Source: an uncultured Lachnospiraceae bacterium
GTDB lineage: Bacteria; Bacillota; Clostridia; Lachnospirales; Lachnospiraceae
DNA: 64,000 nucleotides
Direction: 5' to 3'
NCBI GenBank assembly: GCA_949840915.1
Contig: CATKXY010000012.1
Coordinates: forward strand, 1 to 64,000
Part shown: positions 45,794 to 53,257 of the stretch, piece by piece
Layout of the letters: every line of letters begins with the position of its first letter
Numbering within the stretch: the stretch's first letter is position 1
Made by a program: the position numbers and the translations under genes
The notes under the pieces: generated by a model
Told to the model about the DNA's origin: nothing
The model's input: only the letters and a program-made list of their open reading frames with translations
Databases searched by the model: none

Positions 45794-47554
45794 TCAAGTG
45801 TGCTCTGCCATGCATTTTTGCAGCCGCGCGTAGGCGCCCTGCTTTGTGCTCAGCTCTTCATGGGTACCCTGTTCGGCGATCTGCCCGTGTTCGATCACAT
45901 AGATACAGTCTGCGTGCTGAATGGTGGAAAGACGATGGGCCACGGTGATGATGGTTTTGCCCCGGGCGACCTGTTCCAGTGCTTCCGTGAGCAGCTTTTC
46001 GTTCTCGTTGTCCACGGAGGCGGTGGGTTCGTCCAGCAGCAGAATGGGGGCGTCCTTCAGAATGGCTCTGGCGATGGCGATGCGCTGTCTCTCCCCGCCG
46101 GAGAGTCGTGCTCCTCTCTCTCCGATAACCGTGTCATACTGTTGGGGCAGCCGCATGATCATATCGTGAATGTTGGCGCTTTGGCAGGCTTCTATCACTT
46201 CCTCACGGGTCGCGCCCTCCCGGCCGTAAGCGACATTCTGCCAGACACTCACAGGGAAGAGCACCGTGTCCTGAGACACATAGGAGAAGCATTTTCTGGC
46301 GGCTTCCAGATTCCACTCCTCAAAAGGTCTTCCGAACAAGAGGTATTCTCCGCGCTGTTTTTCGTACAATCCGCACAAAAGCTTCAGAATCGTGCTCTTG
46401 CCCTCCCTGGAACCGCCGGCGAAAGCCACATGCATACCCTGTTTTATGGAGAGGGAAATATCCCGCAGTACAGGTCTGTCCGCCTCGTTATTCTCAGTCT
46501 TCTCATAGGAAAAGCAGATTCCCCTCAGACAGACGGCCGGCTCGGCACCGTCGGATGCTGATTTCGGTATTTCAAAGGAACCGCCGCTGTTCTCGGGCGC
46601 TCTGTCCAGGATGTCCCGCAGGCGTTCCATGGAGACTCCGGCCTCCCGGATGGCGTTCAAGGCAAAGATGATATCTCCTACAGGATAGATGATCCGGCCC
46701 AGCAGTACGGTAAAACCCAGCAGCTCTCCTGCGCTGATGCGGCCTTGGGAAAACTCGTACAGGGCGAAGAGATAGCAGATCACCAGGGGAATCTGCGTGA
46801 GGATGGTCTTCACGGACCAGCCCAGCGAGGATATCTGTGTGGACGCCGCCTTGTGCTCTGCGATTTCATCCAGCACAGTGTCCATTTTCCGCTTCTGCAG
46901 GCGGTACAGTCCAAAGCTCCGTCCCACGGCGATACCCTGTATCATATCATAGGCCCAGGCCGAGCGCTGATCCATTTGGGAGCGCTGAACCTTGACAATT
47001 GCTGTCAGTTTTTTGGACAAATTATCCGCCACCAGCAGCATCACAGGATAACTGGCAAATAAAACCACGATCAGGAACACGTCCATATCTGCCAGATAAA
47101 CTGTGACCAGGATGACTGTGATGCAGTCCATCAGAAGGATGGGCAGAGTCTCTGAAAAGAAAAGCCCCATGGTGTCCATATCTGAGATCAGCCGGGACAT
47201 GATACTGCCGGATCCGTGTCCGTCAAAGTATGCGTAGGGCAGGGAGAGCAGCTTTTCCCCCAGCCTGTCGCGGATAGAGCACTGGACCTTCGCGCTGTAG
47301 GTGCTGCCGCATGCGGACTGCAGATAAGCGGACAATGCGCCTCCCAGAGCCAGTACGCACAGAGGCAGAAGAAATTCTTCAAAGGTGATGCTGTCTCCTG
47401 CCAGTACGGTGTCCGTGGCCAGAGTGATATAAGAGTTCCCCCGGATCAGAGCGGTGTTCACCAGAAAAGCACTGAGCAGATAGAACAGAAGCCACGGGCT
47501 GTACCGCAGACTTTCACGCAGGAGGGCAGATTTTTGATCCTTTTGGGTTACCAT
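45794..47554 (-). CDS. ABC exporter half-transporter with non-canonical Walker A
   Basis: 586 aa: six-helix membrane domain (about 15-310) and ATPase (about 345-580). Walker A reads GGSREGKST, with Arg replacing the second conserved Gly; signature LSGGERQ and Walker B LLLDEPTASVD are intact. Its start overlaps the end of the XRE-PurM gene by 7 bp, so it is translationally coupled to that regulator. AAGGAG lies 8 bp before ATG 47554. With the downstream subunit it should form a heterodimeric exporter. Confidence 0.93.
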   Translation of the reverse strand: MVTQKDQKSALLRESLRYSPWLLFYLLSAFLVNTALIRGNSYITLATDTVLAGDSITFEEFLLPLCVLALGGALSAYLQSACGSTYSAKVQCSIRDRLGEKLLSLPYAYFDGHGSGSIMSRLISDMDTMGLFFSETLPILLMDCITVILVTVYLADMDVFLIVVLFASYPVMLLVADNLSKKLTAIVKVQRSQMDQRSAWAYDMIQGIAVGRSFGLYRLQKRKMDTVLDEIAEHKAASTQISSLGWSVKTILTQIPLVICYLFALYEFSQGRISAGELLGFTVLLGRIIYPVGDIIFALNAIREAGVSMERLRDILDRAPENSGGSFEIPKSASDGAEPAVCLRGICFSYEKTENNEADRPVLRDISLSIKQGMHVAFAGGSREGKSTILKLLCGLYEKQRGEYLLFGRPFEEWNLEAARKCFSYVSQDTVLFPVSVWQNVAYGREGATREEVIEACQSANIHDMIMRLPQQYDTVIGERGARLSGGERQRIAIARAILKDAPILLLDEPTASVDNENEKLLTEALEQVARGKTIITVAHRLSTIQHADCIYVIEHGQIAEQGTHEELSTKQGAYARLQKCMAEHT

Positions 47555-48810
47555 GCAAATTCTCCTTTCTCCTGCAGGCTGTTCTCGTTCGGATTTGTTT
47601 TGCGCCGTATCTGTCCCAGGCAGACACAGGGGTGATATTGTTCGATGATTCTGACGGCCCGCCCGGTTTCCCCGCCGGGGACTGCCACCAGTATACCGAG
47701 GCCCATATGAAAGCGGAGGGGCATAAGCTGTCTGGCAATCATATCCTGATCGGCAATGAAACTAAAAAGTGGCAGCAGGGGCACCCGGGACCGGTCCAGA
47801 CAGAAAGTAAGATCCTCCGGCAGCCATTTCGCATAGCGGTATGGATTATTCAGTGCATTGGTCAGCTGGTGCGCACCGTGCAGCAGTTTTGCCTCTCTCA
47901 GTGCCTGAAGCGTCTTATAATACACGGCGGTGGGTTTTATCAATTCCTCGGCAAAATAATGTTCTCCGTCGATTTTGGCATAGCGCAGTCTGAAGTTCCG
48001 TTCCATCATAGTATGCACAAAGGGATAGGAGATTCCGTGTATGCCGTCCGTGTGTATGCCGATCACCGTATCGCCCTCCCGGATATTTTCTTTGGAAAAA
48101 AGATCATCCCGGTCGGCAATACCGGAGCAGAAACCGTACAGCTCATATTCGTGGGAGAGAAAATTGACGGGCTGGCAGCCCACCTCCAGCCCTGCATAGG
48201 CTGTGTCCTGGCTCTCGCAGCAGTCCTTAAAAGCTTTTCCCATTCGTATGAGCAGTTCTCCGTCCATATTGCCGCAGATGATGCCCGCTTTGAAAAACAG
48301 AGGTGTTCCTCCGCAAACGGCCACGGAATTGATGGCGTTGGCGGCCATATCCGTGCAGATCTCGCCTTCATATCCAAAATCTTTCGCCAGCCGCAGCTTT
48401 GAGCCCGGAATAATAGGTGTCAGGATATGCACAGGATTTTTGGCCGGAGTGCCGTCTGTCCGATACAAAACAGGTTTTGTATATTGATTGTCTACAAAGA
48501 GAGGAGTGTCGCTGACCAGCTCCTGCAGCCGGTCTTTTATTTCATACAGTCTTCGTGTGTTAAAACCGGAATCTATATAATTGATGTCGTGCTCCGTCAT
48601 ATATTCGCCGGTGAGCAGACTGTCAACGGAAAGATTAAATGCCTTGCTCAATTCATATAGAAGCTCCAGCGACGGGACGCTGGCGCCCAGCTCCCAGCGG
48701 GATACCGCCTGATAGGACACATGCAGCATATCCGCCAGCTGTTTCTGGGTCAGACCCATTTGAGTGCGCTGCTGCACGATCATTTTTGCCAAATTATCTC
48801 TGTTAAACAT
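47548..48810 (-). CDS. XRE-type regulator fused to a PurM (AIR synthase)-like domain
   Basis: 420 aa. Residues about 6-62 form an XRE/Cro helix-turn-helix (LTQKQLADMLHVSYQAVSRW). After a linker, residues about 110-410 follow the AIR synthase fold throughout: ICTDMAANAINSVAVCGGTP then LFF (compare the PurM VNDI-GxEPLFF region), GDTVIGIHTDGIHG (compare GD-VIGL-SSGLHSNG), KPTAVYYKTL, and a C-terminal FHMGLGILVAVP. PurM catalytic/ATP motifs are altered: DGVGTK reads PGSKLRL, GGETAEMPG is missing, and the GGGL-x-N segment reads TNALNN. So it probably binds a purine-precursor-like or nucleotide ligand without catalysis and represses or activates the exporter genes. AAGGAG precedes the start. Compare ThiL, SelD and HypE, which share the fold. 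Confidence 0.88.
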   Translation of the reverse strand: MFNRDNLAKMIVQQRTQMGLTQKQLADMLHVSYQAVSRWELGASVPSLELLYELSKAFNLSVDSLLTGEYMTEHDINYIDSGFNTRRLYEIKDRLQELVSDTPLFVDNQYTKPVLYRTDGTPAKNPVHILTPIIPGSKLRLAKDFGYEGEICTDMAANAINSVAVCGGTPLFFKAGIICGNMDGELLIRMGKAFKDCCESQDTAYAGLEVGCQPVNFLSHEYELYGFCSGIADRDDLFSKENIREGDTVIGIHTDGIHGISYPFVHTMMERNFRLRYAKIDGEHYFAEELIKPTAVYYKTLQALREAKLLHGAHQLTNALNNPYRYAKWLPEDLTFCLDRSRVPLLPLFSFIADQDMIARQLMPLRFHMGLGILVAVPGGETGRAVRIIEQYHPCVCLGQIRRKTNPNENSLQEKGEFAW

Positions 48811-48836
48811 AAGTATCACTCCTTCAAATTCAGGGT

Positions 48837-48864
48837 AGCATAAAAAAATTATTGCCACAATCAA
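48837..48864 (-). promoter_or_regulatory. Possible proximal promoter for the XRE-PurM/exporter operon
   Basis: On the minus strand TTGATT (48864-48859), 16 bp, TATGCT (48842-48837). Transcription would start about 20 nt before the start codon, leaving room only for the AAGGAG site. Confidence 0.4.
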
Positions 48865-48887
48865 TTCTTTTGATGAAATAGAGGAGT

Positions 48888-48908
48888 AACTCAATTGCCG
48901 GTTGAGTT
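48888..48908. repeat. Inverted repeat upstream of the XRE-PurM gene (candidate autoregulatory operator)
   Basis: AACTCAA (48888-48894) and TTGAGTT (48902-48908) with a 7-nt spacer, just upstream of the proximal promoter. Dyads of this size and position are common XRE-family operators. Confidence 0.4.
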
Positions 48909-48919
48909 GCGGGTGACAG

Positions 48920-49225
48920 TTTCGTTACCTGCGGTGGGGCGCTGTATTCAATCGGTGTCGGCAGGGAGGACAGAGCGGATCGGCAGCCGGGCTGCGGTTG
49001 GGTGTTTTCTAATAGTACGGCTGAGGGATATCGCAATCTGCGGGTCGGTTCTAAGGTGCATCCGTGCACCGTAGAACCTGAAATGCGCATCCGTGCGCAT
49101 TTCCCCCTGGTCGCTGACCCGCACTATAAGAAAACATACCAACCTCCGCCAATGTCTGCCGGTCCGCTCTATCCTCCCTGCCTGGCGCCGTCTGAATACA
49201 GCGTTCCCAGAGCGGTATAACGAAA
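48920..49225. repeat. Roughly 300-bp imperfect inverted-repeat element enclosing a structured RNA
   Basis: The left arm (48920 to about 49020) and right arm (about 49123-49225) are about 100 bp each and largely complementary. Matched blocks include TTTCGTTA/TAACGAAA at the ends, CGCTGTATTCA/TGAATACAGCG, GGCAGGGAGGA/TCCTCCCTGCC, AGAGCGGA/TCCGCTCT and TGTTTTCT/AGAAAACA. The interior holds two hairpins and a closing stem, described as the ncRNA. No transposase or clear target-site duplication is seen. It could be a MITE-like element or simply the extended stem of a large RNA. Confidence 0.85.
49040..49122 (-). ncRNA. TwoAYGGAY-motif RNA
   Basis: Read on the minus strand, a closing stem GCGGGTC (49122-49116) with GACCCGC (49046-49040) encloses two hairpins side by side, separated by one base. 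Hairpin A: GAAATGCGCA (minus strand, 49103-49094) pairs perfectly with TGCGCATTTC (49089-49080). Hairpin B: GGTTCTA and GGTGC pair with GCACC and TAGAACC (49078-49047). Both end in the same apical text, GC-ACGGAT-GC, so both loops fit A-Y-G-G-A-Y. Two hairpins with AYGGAY loops define the TwoAYGGAY motif, a candidate structured RNA reported from gut-associated Clostridiales and metagenomes, function unknown. It lies about 230 nt upstream of the XRE-PurM start on the same strand. Confidence 0.72.
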
Positions 49226-49282
49226 TGAGGACGGCCGGGTATGTCCGGTGTTGTTGCGGGGCGGAGTGTAAAACCGGAGAAA

Positions 49283-49312
49283 TATGCAAATTTTTATGCA
49301 TAAAATGCATAA
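49283..49312. promoter_or_regulatory. Putative ArgR operator cluster
   Basis: TATGCAT and ATGCATA form a near-palindrome at 49295-49311, preceded by ATGCAAA at 49284-49290; a further TATGCAAAAA lies at 49355-49364. A/T-rich TGCAT half-sites spaced by about one helical turn upstream of argC resemble Firmicute ARG boxes. No argR gene is in the window. Confidence 0.45.
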
Positions 49313-49332
49313 AATACGATTTTTATTCTAAA

Positions 49333-49361
49333 ATTATAAAAAGTAGTAGACATTTATGCAA
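49333..49361 (-). promoter_or_regulatory. Predicted minus-strand promoter for the TwoAYGGAY RNA and possibly the XRE-PurM operon
   Basis: On the minus strand TTGCAT (49361-49356), 17 bp, perfect TATAAT (49338-49333). Transcription would begin near 49326 and run through the inverted-repeat element toward the XRE-PurM gene. Confidence 0.55.
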
Positions 49362-49374
49362 AAAGTGCTATGAT
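49347..49374 (+). promoter_or_regulatory. Predicted promoter for the argC operon
   Basis: TAGACA (49347-49352), 16 bp, TATGAT (49369-49374). It overlaps the divergent minus-strand promoter. A small ACCTGA/TCAGGT hairpin (49386-49400) lies in the leader. Confidence 0.5.
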
Positions 49375-49426
49375 TACAAGGAAGACCTGATTGTCAGGTT
49401 ATTCTTCATATACAGGAGGGAGAGAA

Positions 49427-50485
49427 ATGATCAGGGTTGGTATTATCGGTGCGACAGGCTATGCGGGAGGCGAGCTGGTCCGCATTTTGGCAAATCATAA
49501 GGATACGAAAATCGTCTGGTACGGTTCCAGAAGCTACATAGATCAGAGATACAGTCAGGTATACCGGAATATGTTCCGGATTGTGGAGGATGTGTGCAGG
49601 GACGACAATCTGCAGGAGCTTGCGGCTCAGGTGGATGTGATCTTTACGGCTACACCGCAGGGGTTTCTGGCCGGACTTCTTACGGAGGAGATTCTGCAGA
49701 AGGTGAAGGTCGTGGATTTGTCTGCGGACTATCGCATAAAGGATGTCAGGGTGTATGAGAAATGGTACGGGATCGAACATAAATCCCCGCAGTTTATCCC
49801 GGAGGCGGTCTATGGTCTCTGTGAGGTAAACCGCGGACAGATAACGGATAAGACCCGTCTGGTGGCCAACCCGGGCTGCTATACCACCTGTTCTATCCTG
49901 ACGGCCTATCCTTTGGTGAAGGAAGGTCTGATCGATGTGAACACGCTGATCGTGGATGCCAAGTCGGGTACCTCCGGTGCGGGCAGAGGCGCAAAGCTCC
50001 CCAATCTGTTCTGTGAGGTCAATGAAAATATGAAGGCTTACGGTGTGGCCAGCCACAGGCATACTCCCGAGATCGAGGAGCAGTTGGGCTATGCGGGGGA
50101 TTGTCAGGTGACGATCAACTTTACACCGCATCTGGTGCCCATGAACCGTGGGATTCTGGTGACGGAATACGCGTCCTTAAAGAGGATGGCGGACGGTTCG
50201 CTGCCCACTGAAGAGGAGATCCGGGCGGCCTATCATAAATATTATGCCGGGGAAAGATTTGTGCGCGTGCTGGAACCCGGTGTCTGTCCCGAGACCAAAT
50301 GGGTGGAAGGCAGCAATTATGTGGACGTAAACTTTGTCGTAGATGAGAGAACCGGACGCATTATCATGATGGGTGCGCTGGACAATCTGGTGAAGGGAGC
50401 TGCCGGGCAGGCCGTACAGAATATGAATCTGATGTTTGGACTGCCGGAGGACGAGGGACTTGAGCTGGTGCCCTGTTTCCCTTAA
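49427..50485 (+). CDS. argC: N-acetyl-gamma-glutamyl-phosphate reductase
   Basis: 352 aa. NADPH-dependent reduction of N-acetylglutamyl phosphate to the semialdehyde, the third step of arginine synthesis. The N-terminal nucleotide-binding motif is GIIGATGYAGGEL. The catalytic Cys is in NPGCYTT and the active-site His in SHRHTPEIE. AGGAGGGAG precedes ATG 49427. It heads an argC-GNAT-argJ-argB-argD operon. Confidence 0.97.
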   Translation: MIRVGIIGATGYAGGELVRILANHKDTKIVWYGSRSYIDQRYSQVYRNMFRIVEDVCRDDNLQELAAQVDVIFTATPQGFLAGLLTEEILQKVKVVDLSADYRIKDVRVYEKWYGIEHKSPQFIPEAVYGLCEVNRGQITDKTRLVANPGCYTTCSILTAYPLVKEGLIDVNTLIVDAKSGTSGAGRGAKLPNLFCEVNENMKAYGVASHRHTPEIEEQLGYAGDCQVTINFTPHLVPMNRGILVTEYASLKRMADGSLPTEEEIRAAYHKYYAGERFVRVLEPGVCPETKWVEGSNYVDVNFVVDERTGRIIMMGALDNLVKGAAGQAVQNMNLMFGLPEDEGLELVPCFP

Positions 50486-50521
50486 AAAGGCTTGACAAAG
50501 AATCAATATGTGAGGAACAAC

Positions 50522-50992
50522 ATGAACATTGCGGAGAAATCATTTACCATACGAAGTATGACAAAAGAAGACTATGACGGACTGCGGGCACTCTGGATGA
50601 CCATTAAGGGCTTTGGTATCCGCAGCATTGACGATTCCAGGGAGGGCGTGGAGCAGTTTCTGAACAGGAACCCGGGGACCAGCGTGGTGGCGGTTGCTGC
50701 GGACGGCGCTGTCGTGGGCGGTATTCTGTGCGGACATGATGGAAGGAGAGGCTGTCTGTACCATGTGTGCGTGCGGGAGGACTACAGGAGACTCGGCATA
50801 GGCAAGGCTATGGTGGTACACTGCATGAATGCCCTTAAAGCACAGCATATCAATAAGGTGAGTTTAATCGCATTCACGAAGAACGATGTGGGGAATGCCT
50901 TTTGGAACTGCATCGGCTGGACCAAAAGAGAGGATCTGAATTATTATGATTTTACATTGAACCAGGATAATATCACGGCTTTTAACCAGTGA
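50522..50992 (+). CDS. GNAT-family N-acetyltransferase within the arginine operon
   Basis: 156 aa, a single GNAT domain. The acetyl-CoA-binding motif A is RRLGIGKAMV, and the C-terminal part has FWNCIGWTKREDLNYYDF. GAGGAAC before ATG 50522 supports the start; an upstream TTG at 50492 is less likely. Its place between argC and argJ suggests an acetyl-transfer role in arginine synthesis, for example a short N-acetylglutamate synthase that primes the ArgJ cycle. This is inferred from context only; the sequence alone shows no more than a GNAT. Confidence 0.88.
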   Translation: MNIAEKSFTIRSMTKEDYDGLRALWMTIKGFGIRSIDDSREGVEQFLNRNPGTSVVAVAADGAVVGGILCGHDGRRGCLYHVCVREDYRRLGIGKAMVVHCMNALKAQHINKVSLIAFTKNDVGNAFWNCIGWTKREDLNYYDFTLNQDNITAFNQ

Positions 50993-51054
50993 CGAAATAC
51001 AAGCTTCCGAAAAGGGATAGTCAGTATAAATAACAGAATTGGAGTGTATGTAAA

Positions 51055-52302
51055 ATGGGTGCGGAGACTAAGGCAGAAATCAGGCAGATTGAGGGCGGCG
51101 TGACCGCGGCGAAAGGGTTTGAGGCAGCAGGCGTGGAGGCCGGTATCAAATATCAGAACAGAAAGGATATGGCGCTAATCTACAGCACTGTTCCCTGCCG
51201 GGTGGCCGGTACCTTCACCAGCAATGTGGTGAAGGCGGCTCCTGTGCTCTGGGATAAAAAGATCGTGGAGGAGTCGGAGTATGCACAGGCTGTTGTGGTA
51301 AACTCCGGCATCGCCAACGCCTGCACGGGCAGTCAGGGCATGGATGCCTGTGAGGAGACCGCGGCCTGTGCCGGAAAGCTTCTGCAGCTTCCTGCGGACG
51401 CGGTGCTGGTGGCATCCACCGGTGTCATCGGGATGCAGCTTCCCACAGACAGGATATGCGCGGGTGTGGAAAAGCTTGCGGCAGGGAAGGCGGACACTCC
51501 GGAGGCCGGGCTGGATGCAGCGAAAGCAATTATGACCACCGACACGGTACATAAACAGATTGCCCTTGAGGTGGAGCTGGGCGGCAGGACCGTGACGATG
51601 GGCGGTATGTGTAAGGGCTCCGGTATGATCCATCCCAATATGTGTACCATGCTGGGATTTGTGACTACGGATGCGAATATCTCCAAAGAGATGCTGCAGA
51701 AGGCCGTCAGCGCAGATGTGGTGGATTCCTTCAATATGATCAGTGTGGACGGCGATACCTCCACCAATGACACGCTGCTTGTGCTGGCCAACGGGCTGGC
51801 AGGAAATGAGGAGATCACGGGGGAGAGTGCGGATTATGATGCGTTCTGTGAGGCGCTGCATGTGCTCACTACCTACCTTGCAAAAAAGATGGCAGGTGAC
51901 GGAGAGGGGGCCACGGCTCTGTTTGAGTGCCATGTGGTGGGTGCGGACACCAAGGAGCATGCCCGTATTCTGGCGAAGTCAGTCATTTGTTCCTCGCTGA
52001 CCAAGGCTGCCGTCTTCGGACATGATGCCAACTGGGGCCGGATTCTCTGTGCGCTGGGGTATTCGGGGGTGCAGTTTGACCCGGGGCAGGTGGATCTGTA
52101 TTTTATGAGTAAGAGCGGGAAAATGCTGATTTTCAGCGAAGGCAATGCCTGCGATTACAGTGAGGAGGAGGCGACGAAGCTGCTCTCCGACCCGGAGGTG
52201 ACCGTGCTGGCGGATATGCACATGGGCGATGCTGAGGCCACGGCCTGGGGCTGTGATTTGAGCTATGACTATGTGAAGATTAATGCAGACTACCGCAGTT
52301 AA
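51055..52302 (+). CDS. argJ: Bifunctional ornithine acetyltransferase / N-acetylglutamate synthase
   Basis: 415 aa. Transfers acetyl from N-acetylornithine to glutamate, recycling the acetyl group; many ArgJ proteins also acetylate glutamate with acetyl-CoA. The precursor self-cleaves before a Thr: here KGSGMIHPNMC is followed by TML, placing the nucleophile at about T198. Early GGVTAAKGFEAAGV and the VVNSGIANACTG segment are typical. The C-terminus ends SYDYVKINADYRS, matching the family. Confidence 0.97.
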   Translation: MGAETKAEIRQIEGGVTAAKGFEAAGVEAGIKYQNRKDMALIYSTVPCRVAGTFTSNVVKAAPVLWDKKIVEESEYAQAVVVNSGIANACTGSQGMDACEETAACAGKLLQLPADAVLVASTGVIGMQLPTDRICAGVEKLAAGKADTPEAGLDAAKAIMTTDTVHKQIALEVELGGRTVTMGGMCKGSGMIHPNMCTMLGFVTTDANISKEMLQKAVSADVVDSFNMISVDGDTSTNDTLLVLANGLAGNEEITGESADYDAFCEALHVLTTYLAKKMAGDGEGATALFECHVVGADTKEHARILAKSVICSSLTKAAVFGHDANWGRILCALGYSGVQFDPGQVDLYFMSKSGKMLIFSEGNACDYSEEEATKLLSDPEVTVLADMHMGDAEATAWGCDLSYDYVKINADYRS

Positions 52303-52365
52303 AGGAAGACAGGCAAGGGAAATCAATAAGGGAAATCAGCATAGAAAGAAGAGGAAGAGATACAA

Positions 52366-53253
52366 ATGGTCAAGGACATGCAGGAGGTTTTGAAGAAGGC
52401 GGAGGTGCTTATCGAAGCCCTGCCCTACATACAGCAGTTTAACCGCAAGATCATCGTGGTGAAATACGGCGGCAGCGCCATGAGCAATGAGGAGCTGCAG
52501 AAAAATGTCATCAAGGATGTGACGTTGTTGAAGCTGGTGGGATTTAAACCCATTATTGTACACGGCGGCGGTAAGGAGATCAGCCGCTGGGTCGGCAAGG
52601 TCGGCAAGGAGGCCAGATTTGTGAACGGTCTGCGGGTCACGGATGAGGAGACCATGGAGATCGCCGAGATGGTGCTGGGCAAAGTGAACAAGAGTCTGGT
52701 GTCCATGGTGCAGGAGCTGGGAGTGAAAGCCGTGGGAATCAGCGGCAAGGACGGCGGACTGCTGACGGTGGAGAAAAAATATGCAGGGGGAGAGGATATC
52801 GGTTTTGTGGGTGATATCACAGAAGTGAATCCCAAGGTGCTCTATGATCTTCTGGAGAAAGATTTTCTGCCCATCGTCGCGCCCATCGGTCTCGACAGTC
52901 AGTTCCAGACCTATAATATCAATGCGGACGATGCGGCCTGTGCCATAGCCAAGGCTGTGGGTGCGGACAAGCTGGTGTTCCTCACGGATATCGAGGGTCT
53001 TTACAGAGATGTGGAGGATAAGTCCTCCTTTATCTCCAGACTCAGCGCCGGCCAGGCGGACGAACTGATAGAGGGCGGTTACATCGGCGGCGGCATGCTG
53101 CCCAAACTGGCTAATTGTACCTCTGCTATCAGAAACGGAGTCAACCGGGTGCATATTCTGGACGGCAGGATTCCTCACTGCCTGCTTCTGGAGATCTTTA
53201 CCCATGAGGGAGTCGGGACGGCTATCATCGCCGATGAGGAAAGGAAGGAATAA
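52366..53253 (+). CDS. argB: Acetylglutamate kinase
   Basis: 295 aa. Phosphorylates N-acetylglutamate, the usual arginine-feedback step. Amino-acid-kinase motifs are VVKYGGSAM near residue 30, VHGGGKEI, and GIGLDS-like text ([20 protein letters not shown] region), with [10 protein letters not shown] later. The N-terminal helix ([20 protein letters not shown]) is the type found in arginine-inhibited hexameric enzymes. The gene lies 63 bp after argJ and 4 bp before argD. Confidence 0.97.
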   Translation: MVKDMQEVLKKAEVLIEALPYIQQFNRKIIVVKYGGSAMSNEELQKNVIKDVTLLKLVGFKPIIVHGGGKEISRWVGKVGKEARFVNGLRVTDEETMEIAEMVLGKVNKSLVSMVQELGVKAVGISGKDGGLLTVEKKYAGGEDIGFVGDITEVNPKVLYDLLEKDFLPIVAPIGLDSQFQTYNINADDAACAIAKAVGADKLVFLTDIEGLYRDVEDKSSFISRLSAGQADELIEGGYIGGGMLPKLANCTSAIRNGVNRVHILDGRIPHCLLLEIFTHEGVGTAIIADEERKE

Positions 53254-53257
53254 AATC

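Larger units (their letters stand above)
48811..49426. other. Regulatory intergenic region between the XRE-PurM operon and argC
   Basis: 616 bp without a protein gene. It contains, from left to right, a proximal minus-strand promoter, a small inverted repeat, a roughly 300-bp inverted-repeat element enclosing a TwoAYGGAY RNA, putative ArgR sites, and two overlapping divergent promoters. Each is listed separately. Confidence 0.85.

Noticed and set aside
49047..49103. The twin hairpins as tandem Rho-independent terminators
   Set aside because: Neither hairpin is followed by a T-run on either strand, and both share the same specific loop.
48920..49225. The inverted-repeat element as an insertion sequence or an IS200/IS605-type end
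   Set aside because: There is no transposase, no clear target-site duplication and no room for a gene; the interior is a structured RNA.
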